Below are positions 49,196-61,100 of a DNA stretch of 64,000 nucleotides, piece after piece. The notes below the pieces were generated by a model. That model was not told the DNA's origin and searched no databases. It saw only the letters and a list, made by a program, of their open reading frames with translations. The position numbers were made by a program, and so were the translations under genes. The DNA lies in contig CATNEN010000014.1 in the NCBI GenBank assembly GCA_950097015.1, positions 682,001 to 746,000 on the forward strand, read 5' to 3'. Within the stretch, counting starts at the first letter, position 1. Each line of letters opens with the position of its first letter. This stretch comes from Macrostomum hystrix (Eukaryota > Platyhelminthes > Macrostomidae).

Positions 49196-52100
49196 ATGCC
49201 TGCCGCAGCCAGCGATGAGCGGCGCTTCATCCTCTGCGGCCGCTACCCCTGGGAGGTTCTGGCCTCCGACCGTGGCGCGCAGTGTAACTCGACATCGCCC
49301 GACTTTGGCGTCTGCTTTGAACAGCTCTGCCTGCAGCTGCCCTGCCAGCTCAGCTACCTGCTGGCCCTGCTGGCCATCACCCTGAGCATTGGCTTCGCCG
49401 ACGGTCGCGAAGACGCTCGAGAGGTGAGCAGTGCTGACCCGCCGCTGCTTGGCGATTATCGCGAGGACGACCGGCGAGGCTCTGGCGTCAGGCAGCGCTG
49501 GCACCCGCTGCTGCGCCTCCGCGCCCTGCTGTCCTCGGCTCTGTTGCTAAGCAACACGGCACGCATCGGCTCGCTGGTGTACTTTGACTCGGTCACGGAT
49601 GAGCTGCCCGCGTTCATCAACTCCGTGCTGGGCATCATGCTCTGGTTCGCAGCGGCCATCGTAAATGCCCTTCACGCTTCCCAGCCAGCGAGCTGCGGGC
49701 GGCGCCGTGACAGTTGCCTAGCAACCACTCGCTATCCCCTGCCGGCGCTCTTCCCACTGCTCTGCTTGGTGGCCGTGGCCTTCCTTGAGGCGCGCAGCCT
49801 TCAGCAGCAGCCGCAGGGCCTGCCGCAGCCAATGCAGCAGCCGGTGGCGCTGGCAATTCACTACGCCATTCTCGTGCCGCTGTTTCTCTACGCCTTGACG
49901 CACACCCCGGCGCTGCGCCTGAGGGCCAAGAAACTGCCCCAGGCACGGGCGGCACGAACTTATAGCACTTTTTCTGCGGTGAGCTGCTGGCAAAGTATCA
50001 GTTGCGTGTTGTTTAGTAAGCTGTGTGACCCATTCTGCAGTTTGGTGAGCTGTGTGACCCATTCTGCAGTTTGGTGAGCTGTGTGACCCATTCTGCAGTT
50101 TGGTGAGCTGTGTGACCCATTCTGCAGTTTGGTCAGCTGTGTGACCCATTCTGCAGTTTGGTGAGCTGTGTGACCCATTCTGCAGTTTGGTGAGCTGTGT
50201 GACCCATTCTGCAGTTTGGTGAGCTGTGTGACCCATTCTGCAGTTTGGTGAGCTGTGTGACCATTCTGCAGTTTGGTGAGCTGTGTGACCCATTCTGCAG
50301 TTTGGTGAGCTGTGTAACCCATTCTGCAGTTTGGTGAGCTGTGTGACCCATTCTGCAGTTTGGTGAGCTGTGTGACCCATTCTGCAGTTTGGTGAGCTGT
50401 GTAACCCATTCTGCAGTTTGGTGAGCTGTGTAACCCATTCTGCAGTTTGGTGAGCTGTGTAACCCATTCTGCAGTTTGGTGAGCTGTGTAACCCATTCTG
50501 CAGTTTGGTGAGCTGTGTGACCCATCAATTAGTTAGCTGGTTGCTCTAAGCGTTACTCCTCGCTTTGATCGTACAGAGCGAGCCCCTGCCGCAGCCTGTC
50601 AACTCGGGCCTTGTCAGCGACCTGCTGTTCCTGTGGCTGTCGCCGCTTATGCAACGCGCTGCTGACGCCGCAGCCGCTTCAGCCACCTGTAGTGACGAGA
50701 GCGGCGGTGTAGGCATTCAGGGTCCAGACGACCTGCCGGAGCTGCCGCCAACACTTCTGGTGAGCTCCGTAGAGCACAGCGTCGGTCTGGACGATCCGCG
50801 CCTCGGCTGCCGCAGTGACTCGGTGCAGCAGTTCCTCCCCGGCGCCTCCGTCAACGAGGACGCCCTGACGGAGTCAACAGATGAAACAGTTGGCGCAGCC
50901 CGCGTGGCTGTCATCACGCAGCCCTGGCGCTGCTCGGAGACGCCACCAAAGCCTCTGCTGGCCCGGCGCCCGCTTCTGACTGTCTTGCGCACTGCCTTCG
51001 GCTTCGAGTACGCCTGCCTTGGCGCTTTGAAGCTATTCGCTGACGCGTGCGCATTCTGCGGGCCGCTAGCGCTGAACTGGTTCGTCGGCTTCCTGGAGGC
51101 AACACCGGAGACGCGCGGCCCAGACTGGTGGGGCGGCGTCTACGTGGCCATCTTAGTGACCTCCAGCCTGCTGGCAGCCGCTGCCTCCACCGCCTTCAAC
51201 TACCGCACCGGCCTTCTGGTGCTGAAGGCCCGCAGCGCACTCGTGTCGCTGGTCTACCGGTGAGACGACAACACCTATGCCTGCTGGACATTCAATAGCT
51301 TACTCTGCTAACTGGCACGCATGTCAGATCCTCATTTACGCACAATGTCCCGAGATTCGCACTACTGCACAACAGCCGGGGGTTTCTCTCGTGCATTCTC
51401 CTCATTGAACTGTCTGCATTTCTCAGCTTTATCTACAGCAGCATTTCACCATCTCGCTCACTTGTCCAGGAAAACACTGAATGTGCCATTGTCAGCTCTG
51501 GGCCAGTACAGCTCCGGCCAGGCGCTGAACTTCCTGTCCACCGATGCCGATCGTATTGTGAACTTCTGCCCCAGCTTTCACCAGCTCTGGTCCATGCCGC
51601 TGCAGATTGTGGTGGTCACCGCAATGCTCTGGTATCAGGTGCGGGCTTGCCTGTCACATTGCTCTGAGGGGGGTGGGTATGAGTATGCTCAGAGTGAGTG
51701 TGCTCAGAGTGTGAGTGTGCTCAGGGTGTCAGTGTTCTCAGGGTGTGAGTGTGCTCAGGGTGAGTGTGCTCAGGGTGTGAGTGTGCTCATGGTGTGAGTG
51801 TGCTCAGGGTTAGTATGCTCAGGGTGAGTTTGCTCAGGGTTAGTGTGCTCAGGGTCGATAAACAGTGACTCCCGCATCACCGACCCAGGTGAACTGGGTG
51901 TGCATGGTCGGCCTGGCCTTCACTCTGCTCCTGCTGCCCGTGAATCGGCTGATCGCGGTGAAGATCGAGCAGCAGAGCGCGGCCTTGATGCGGCACAAAG
52001 ACCGCCGGGTGAAGCTCACAGGCGAGGTGCTGCGCGGCATTCGGCCTGTGAAGCTGTGGGCCTGGGAGGATGCCATGCGGAAGCGAATCCGGGACCACCG

Positions 52101-55100
52101 GCGCCGCGAACTGCGCGCTCTAAAGTGGCGCAAATACCTGGATGCCCTCTGCGTGTATTTCTGGGCCGCTACACCGGTGGCCATTTCTCTGCTCACCTTT
52201 GTGGCCTACTCGAAGATTGGCTACCAGCTCACAGCTGCCAAGGCGTTCACCTGCATCGCCCTTTTTGGCATGCTCATCACGCCGCTCAACGCCCTGCCCT
52301 GGGTGGTGAACGGCCTCATGGAGGCCCGCGTGTCGCTGCGCAGGGTGAACGGCTTCCTGCGCTGCCGAGAGATGCCGCCGCAATCCGAGGCTGGTGAGGC
52401 TTGGGGGTTGGACCCACCTCTGGTGCGGCTTGGGTGTCGGACCCATCCCTGGTATCGCATGAGGGTCGGACCCATCCCTGGTATCGCATGAGGGTCGGAC
52501 CCATCCCTGGTATCGCATGAGGGTCGGACCCATCCCTGGTATCGCATGAGGGTCGGACCCATCCCTGGTATCGCATGAGGGTCGGACCCATCCCTGGTAT
52601 CGCATGAAGGTCGGACCCATCCCTGGTATCGCATGAGGGTCGGACCCATCCCTGGTATCGCATGAGGATCGGACCCATTCCAGGTGTCGCATGAGGGTCG
52701 GACCCATCCCTGGTATCGCATGAGGGTCGGACCCATCCCTGGTATCGCATGAGGGTCGGACCCATCCCTGGTATCGCATGAGGGTCGGACCCATGCCTGG
52801 TATCGCATGAGGGTCGGACCCATCCAAGGTGTTGCATGAGGGTCGGACCCATCCAAGGTGTCGCATGAGGGTCGGACCCATCCAAGGTGTCGCATGAGGG
52901 TCGGACCCATTCCAGGTGTCGCATGAGGGTCAGACCCATCCCTTGTATCGCTTGAGTGTAAGGATATTCAAGGCAGTTTAAGTCTTAGCAAACATTTTCT
53001 GTATGTTCCTCGTAGGCGTGGCGTGGAGCGATAGCCAGATCGAGTTGTTCGGCGCGTCCTTCGCCTGGAAGGAAGCGGAACAGGAGCAGCAACAGCAGCA
53101 GCAGGACTTCTTCTGCATCAGAGAGTTGACACTGAAGATAGCCAAGGTAGGCAGGCGGGCAGGAAGGGTGGCTGGTTCCCTTTGTAGGGTCTGACGTGGC
53201 ATCGCTTCGCTCCCGTCCGCAGGGCCAGTTCATCGGCATCGTCGGTCCGGTTGGCTCAGGCAAATCCTCCCTTCTGCTGGCTGTGCAGCGGGAACTGCGG
53301 AAACTCACCGGCGAGCTGCGCCAGTCCGAGCTGCTGCATTGCGGCGAAGGCGGCGAAGGTAGGAGCAACAGCTGTTTAGTCCCTGCAGTAGAAGTCGCCA
53401 CAGCCGCCCAAAATCTGCCGGGTCAGAAGTCCAATGTATTCCATTTTTATAATTCTCCTCCTACAGGAGGTGGCATCGCCTACGTGGCCCAGGAGCCGTG
53501 GCTGCAGCGCGGCAGCGTGCAGGACAATATCCTGTTCGGCGCCGAGCTGGAACCCGACTGGCTGCATGCGGTGGTTCGAGCCTGCGGCCTTCAGGCCGAC
53601 CTGCCCGACCTGCCGCGCGGCCTCCACACTGAGGTTGGCGAGGGTGGCCAGGCGCTGAGCGGCGGCCAGCGGGCGCGGGTGGCCCTGGCTCGGGCCGTCT
53701 ACCAGCGGGCCCAGGTGTACCTGCTGGATGACCCGCTGGCCTCGGTGAGTCCGATTCTGTATCCTGGTTTCTATTGTTTTCCTGGTTTCTATTCTTCACC
53801 TAGTTTCTATTGTTCACCTGGTTTCTATTGTTCACCTAGTTTCTATTGTTCACCTAGTTTCTATTGTTCACCTGGTTTCTATTGTTCACCTAGTTTCTAT
53901 TGTTCACCTGGTTTCTATTGTTCACTTGGTTTCTATTGTTCACCTGGTTTCTATTGTTCACTTGGTTTCTATTGTTCACTTGGTTTCTATTGTTCACCTG
54001 GTTTCTATTGTTCTCCTGGTTTCTATTGTTCACCTAGTTTCTATTGTTCACCTAGTTTCTATTGTTCACCTGGTTTCTATTGTTCACCTAGTTTCTATTG
54101 TTCACCTGGTTTCTATTGTTCACTTGGTTTCTATTGTTCACCTGGTTTCTATTGTTCACTTGGTTTCTATTGTTCACCTGGTTTCTATTGTTCACCTAGT
54201 TTCTATTGTTCACCTGGTTTCTATTGTTCACCTAGTTTCTATTCTTCACCTAGTTTCTATTGTTCACCTGGTTTCTATTGTTCACCTAGTTTCTATTGTT
54301 CACCTAGTTTCTATTGTTCACCTGGTTTCTATTGTTCACCTAGTTTCTATTGTTCACCTAGTTTCTATTGTTCACCTGGTTTCTATTGTTCACCTGGTTT
54401 CTATTGTTCTCCTGGTTTCTATTGTTCACCTGGTTTCTATTGTTCACCTGGTTTCTATTGTTCTCCTGGTTTCTATTGTTCACCTGGTTTCTATTGTTCA
54501 CCTGGTTTCTATTGTTCTCCTGGTTTCTATTGTTCACCTGGTTTCTATTGTTCACCTGGTTTCTATTGTTCTCCTGGTTTCTATTGTTCACCTGGTTTCT
54601 ATTGTTCTCCTGGTTTCTATTGTTCACCTGGTTTCTATTGTTCACCTGGTTTCTATTGTTCTCCTGGTTTCTATTGTTCACCTGGTTTCTTTTGTTCACC
54701 CGGTTTCTCTATTCTCTTAATATTAAAACGCAGGTCGACGCCCGCACCGCGTCCCGCCTTGTCGACCGCTGCTTTCTCGGTCTCCTGCGGGATCGAACTC
54801 GCGTCCTTGTCACTCACCGGACCGGCTACCTGGCCAGCGCCGATTGGGTCTTCACTCTGGCCGACGGTCGCGTGGTTGACGGCGGCCCGCCCAGCCGTGT
54901 TCTCGGCACTCGTGCTCTCGAGACAGAGGAGTCGCTGCCTGTCGACGTTGCCGACGCTGTTACCGAGGACGCCGCCGCAGATACGGACGCAGAGGTTGAC
55001 AATTTCGGCGAAGATACCGACGGTACTGCAGGTCTGCGACTGCCTAGGCGACGTCGCCGAACTACCATAGACAGCGACGCCGTGGCTGACCAGCAAATCC

Positions 55101-58100
55101 ACCTGACCGACGGTCCCGAAGACTCGGTTGATGCTACGGGCGCCGTCGCGACGGGAGCTGTCAGCGCCGCCGATGATGGCCTGGCGGACAGCGGCGACGC
55201 GGAGGCTCGGGAGTTCGGCTCAGTAGACTCGGCTGTTTACCTGGCATATGCGCACAGCGTCGGCTGGCTGCTGGCAGCCGCTGTGCTGCTCAGCCTGCTG
55301 CTCATGCAGGTGACTGCTGGCCTCCTGACTCACTTGTTATAGCATCAAAGTGTTTTATCTTTCAGCAGAAAATCCTTAATCCTTTAGCATCCCCCCTAAA
55401 TCCCAAAATCCTTGGGCATACCAGTTTTTTAAATCCCCAAATCCTTAAGCATCTCAGTTTTTAAATCCCTAAGTCCTTGAGCATCTCACTTTTCAAATCC
55501 TCAAATTCTAAAGCATTCCAGTTTTTAAATCCCCAAATCCTTAAGCATCTCAGTTTTTAAATCCCCAAATCCTTAAGCATCTCAGTTTTCAAATCCCTAA
55601 GTCCTTGAGCATCTCACTTTTCAAATCCCCAAATCCTTGAGCATCTTAATTTTTTAATCCCCAAATCCTAAAGCATTCCAGTTTTCAAATCCCCAAATCC
55701 TAAAGCATTCCAGTTTTCAAATCCCCAAATCCTTAAGCATTCCAGTTTTCAAATCCCCAAACCTTGCTTGTTCCCCGCTGGCTCCTTGCAGGGCAGCCGC
55801 AACGCCTCCGATCTGTGGCTGGCGGCCTGGACCGGCAACCGGACCCACAAATCCACCGAGTTCTACCTGACTGTCTACGGCGGCCTGGCGGGCGCCAACT
55901 CGCTGTTCACGCTGGCTCGGGCGCTGCTGTTCGCCCGCGGCGGCCTCCGGGCTGCCCAGCTGGTGCACAAGCAGCTCCTGCTCTCCGTCCTGCGCGCCCC
56001 CGTCCAGTTCTTCGATGCCTGCCCGCTTGGCCGCCTGGTCAATCGCTTCTCCAGCGACCTGTACACCGTGGATGACACCCTGCCTTTCCAGCTGAATATC
56101 CTTCTGGCTCAGGTTGGGCTAGGGCTTACTGCTCAGAAAAGTAGTTTTCTGATTCCTGTTTCTAGCACACTTATCTGACTGTTCTGACACTATTTTCTGA
56201 TACCTTGTTCTGACAGCTAATCCTGACACCCTGTTCTGACACCCTGTTCTGACACCCTGTTCTGACACCCCCACCTCGCTCATTTTAACCCCTATTTTGG
56301 CACGCTCCTGACAGTTGCCTCTGCTGCATCCTTTCGCAGTTCTTCGGGCTGGCTGGCACCCTCGCCGTGATATGCCTGTCCCTGCCAGCCGTGCTGCTGC
56401 TGCTGCTGCCGCTGGCTTGCTGCTACTGGTCTGTGCAGGACCGCTACCGGGCCACCTCGCGCGAGCTGAAGCGCATCAACAGCGTGGCGCTGTCGCCAAT
56501 GTACTCGCACTACCTGGAGACCCTGGCCGGCCTGCCTGTCATTCGAGGCCACGGCAGGTTTGTCGCTGAGAAATCAGTTTCTGGTCCAGTGTCACACAGC
56601 TGCTCAAACTGGCTTTGCTGATTCCCCGCAGGCAGGGCCGCTTCCTGGCTGCCAACAGGCGCCACCTCACTCGCTTCGTCCGCGCTGGCTACTCCGGCAC
56701 CGCCGTTGCCGCCTGGCTGCAGCTCCGCCTTCAACTGCTTGGCGTTGCCGTCGTGGCCGGAGTTGTCACCGTTGCCATGGCAACCGAACTACTTGACAGC
56801 GCCGACGCCGGATTGGTCGGCCTGGCGTCCGCCTATGCCATGGGCATCACTGGGGCGCTCAATGGGGTGGTGACCTACGCCACGGAGACCGAGAAGGAGA
56901 TGGTTGCCATGGAGCGCCTGCTGGAGTACTCGGTGGCCCTGCCCAATGAGGAGGCCGGACCTGGCACTCAGATGGTGAGTGGCTTCCGCTGTTCTGTTCT
57001 TCTTAAACTATACCAAGCCAGCTACTCTACTCATAGTAGGCGACTGGAGCGTTTTTTCTCTTACAAAGATGACTTACCTCTGAGCTGCGGTCACTCTCAA
57101 CACTGTTTCCGTCACTCTCATCACTCTGTTTACGTCACTCTTATCACTCTGTTTCTGTCACTCTCATCACTCTGTTTCCGTCACTCTCATCACTCTGTTT
57201 CCGTCACTCTCATCACTCTGTTTACGTCACTCTCATCACTCTGTTTATGTCACTCTCATCACTCTGTTTCTGTCACTCTCATCACTCTGTTTATGTCACT
57301 CTCATCACTCTGTTTCTGTTACTTATCACTTTGTGACGTCTGACAGCCTCGTGTTCAGCTATTTTTCAGCATAAATTAACCTTAGTACTATAGTACACGT
57401 ATTAGCTTTATTATAGGATTCTATAACAGTTCCAATTGATTGTTGTTGTTGTGTTTCTTGTTTAAGTCGATATGTATCGAAATATATTTAATCGCGGCAG
57501 GGAACTGAAGGCCCAGGCGATCCTCATCCAAAATACAGCCTATCGCATTGGATTAGGCTGTTAGGCTCCCATTAGAGAGATTAAGAGATCACAAAAGCTT
57601 TGCTAGCCAGACAATCACACAAAAGCCAAGGCCGGCCTGTCGTTTGTAATTTCCTGCCAGCATGCAGGGACGCCGCCCATAAGGCCATCAATCAGAACGG
57701 CTGCTCGCCGCTTGTTCAGAGGCCTCCAGTGGCCTCTTCTGCTTCTGTTGATGCAGTTGGCTTGCAATAACATTTTGCCCTCCCCACCAGCCCCTTGGGC
57801 GTGGAAAAAGTGTTGATGGCGGAGTGCCGGCCCCGAGTGTCGCGAATGTCCCGACATACCGACATTCCAGGGTGCGGAGCGAGGAACTGGATGGGGTGGC
57901 GACATCTGTGCCTTCATTGTGGCATGCGAGGGGTCTGTAATAATGGAAACCGGATAGGACTGGCTGCTGCTGCTGCTGCTGCTTGGACAAGCTGCACTTT
58001 CTCTGCGCCTGGCCTGCCTCTGTTCCTCTGAATAATTGCTTTTAGCAGACTGTCCCTGTAATTTAATGCATACTCCTTAGTCTGTATTTGCCTTCTAGAA

Positions 58101-61100
58101 CATAATTCTGGTGCCTATCTGCCTTCTAGAACATAATTCTGGTGTCTATCTGCCTTCTAGAACATAATTCTGGTGTCTATCTGACATCTAGAACATAATT
58201 CTGGTGCCTATCTGCCTTCTAGAACATAATTCTGGTGCCTATCTGCCTTCTAGAACATAATTCTGGTGCCTATCTGCCTTCTAGAACATAATTCTGGTGC
58301 CTATCTGCCTTCTAGAACATAATTCTGGTGCCTATCTGCCTTCTAGAACATAATTCTGGTGCCTATCTGCCTTCTAGAACATAATTCTGGTGTCTATCTG
58401 CCTTCTAGAACATAATTCTGGTGTCTATCTGACATCTAGAACATAATTCTGGTGTCTATCTGACATCTAGAACAGAATTCTGGTGCCTATCTGCCTTCTA
58501 GAACATAATTCTGGTGCCTATCTGCCTTCTAGAACATAATTCTGGTGCCTATCTGCCTTCTAGAACATAATTCTGGTGTCTATCTGCCTTCTAGAACATA
58601 ATTCTGGTGCCTATCTGCCTTCTAGAACATAATTCTGGTGCCTATCTGCCTTGAAAAACATAATTTTGGTGTCTATCTGCCTTCTAGAACATAATTCTGG
58701 TGTCTATCTGACATCTAGAACATAATTCTGGTGCCTATCTGCCTTGAAAAACATAATTTTGGTGTCTATCTGCCTTCTAGAACATAATTCTGGTGCCTAT
58801 CTGCCTTGAAAAACATAATTTTGGTGTCTATCTGCCTTCTAGAACATAATTCTGGTGCCTATCTGCCTTGAAAAACATAATTCTGGTGTCTATCTACCTT
58901 CTAGAACATAATTCTGGTGCCTATCTGCCTTCTAGAACATAATTCTGGTGCCTATCTGCCTTCTAGAACATAATTCTGGTGCCTATCTGCCTTCTAGAAC
59001 ATAATTCTGGTGTCTATCTGCCTTCTAGAACATAATTCTGGTGCCTATCTGCCTTCTAGAACATAATTCTGGTGCCTATCTGCCTTGAAAAACATAATTT
59101 TGGTGTCTATCTGCCTTCTAGAACATAATTCTGGTGTCTATCTACCTTCTAGAACATAATTCTGGTGTCTATCTACCTTCTAGAACATAATTCTGGTGCC
59201 TATCTGCCTTCTAGAACATAATTCTGGTGCCTATCTGCCTTCTAGAACATAATTCTGGTGCCTATCTGCCTTCTAGAACATAATTCTGGTGCCTATCTGC
59301 CTTGAAAAACATAATTTTGGTGTCTATCTGCCTTCTAGAACATAATTCTGGTGTCTATCTACCTTCTAGAACATAATTCTGGTGTCTATCTACCTTCTAG
59401 AACATAATTCTGGTGCCTATCTGCCTTCTAGAACATAATTATGGTGCCTATCTGCCTTCTAGAATATAATTCTGGTGTCTATCTGACATCTAGAACATAA
59501 TTCTGGTGCCTATCTGCCTTCTAGAACATAATTCTGGTGCCTATCTGCCTTGAAAAACATAATTTTGGTGTCTATCTGCCTTCTAGAACATAATTCTGGT
59601 GTCTATCTACCTTCTAGAACATAATTCTGGTGTCTATCTACCTTCTAGAACATAATTCTGGTGTCTATCTGCCTTCTAGAACATAATTCTGGTGCCTATC
59701 TGCCTTCTAGAACATAATTCTGGTGTCTATCTGACATCTAGAACATAATTCTGGTGCCTATCTGCCTTCTAGAACATAATTCTGGTGTCTATCTGACATC
59801 TTGAACATAATTCTGGTGCCTATCTGCCTTCTAGAACATAATTCTGGTGTCTATCTGACATCTAGAACATAATTCTGGTGCCTATCTGCCTTGAAAAACA
59901 TAATTTTGGTGTCTATCTGCCTTCTAGAACATAATTCTGGTGTCTATCTACCTTCTAGAACATAATTCTGGTGTCTATCTGCCTTCTAGAACATAATTCT
60001 GGTGTCTATCTGCCTTCTAGAACACAATTCTGGTGTCTATCTGACATCTAGAACAGGACGATGGCATCTATATTTCATCTAGAACAGGATGATGGCATCT
60101 ATATTTCATCTAGAACAGGATGCTGGCATGTATATTTCATCTAGAACAGGATGATGGCATCTATATTTCATCTAGAACAAGATGATGGCATGTATATTTC
60201 ATCTAGAACAGGATGCTGGCATCTATATTTCATCTAGAACAGGATGATGGCATCTATATTTCATCTAGAACAGGATGCTGGCATCTATATTTCATCTATA
60301 ACAGGATGAAGGCATCTATATTTCATCTAGAACAGGATGATGGCATCTATATTTCATCTAGAACAGGATGATGGCATCTATATTTCATCTAGAACAGGAT
60401 GCTGGCATCTATATTTCATCTAGAGCAGGATGCTGGCATGTATATTTCATATAGAACAAGATGATGGCATCTATATTTCATCTAGAACAGGATGCTGGCA
60501 TCTATATTTCTTCTAGAACAGGATGATGGCATCTATATTTCATCTAGAACAGGATGCTGGCATCTATCTGTCATCTTAAACAGAATACTTGCACCTATCT
60601 GCCATCTGAAACAGAATACTTGCACCTATCTGCCATCTGAAACAGAATACTTGCACCTATCTGCCATCTGAAACAGAATACCTGCACCTATCTGCCATCT
60701 GAAACAGAATACTTACACCTATCTGCCATCTGAAACAGAATACTTGCACCTATCTGCCATCTGAAACAGAATACTTGCACCTATCTGCCATCTGAAACAG
60801 AATACTTGCACCTATCTGCCATTCAGAATAATATATTATGGCATCAGCCAGCTCTGTCATATTAACACTGGCATCTCAGGCTACCCGAGAAATCACACCA
60901 ATAGTACATTAAGTAGATTCGCTCACCCCATTGTGGCGCCCCAGCCCCTCTTCTGCAACCAGTCTGCTCCTGGTGGATTCCTGCAGGCTGAAGTTCGTCA
61001 AGCGCTGCTCTGGCCGATGCTCAGCCGTCAGTTTTGTCTGAAAAGCCAACCCAGTGTCCAGATAAGCGTGTTAGACCGCACCGACTGCAATTTAGTACTG

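Noticed and set aside
49718-50528. Minus-strand repeat protein with QTAEWVTQLTK-like units
   Set aside because: It is the antisense of the intron 1 array running into antisense exon 1; the sense strand codes for the transporter.
52120-52939. Minus-strand repeat protein over ABCC10 intron 4
   Set aside because: It is antisense of the 29-bp array plus exon 4, with three overlapping frames open at once; a repeat artefact.
57615-58031. Additional exons or a nested gene in the GC-rich part of ABCC10 intron 11
   Set aside because: Exons 11 and 12 join in phase and cover the expected protein without a gap that these ~100-codon frames could fill; nothing in them resembles the transporter.
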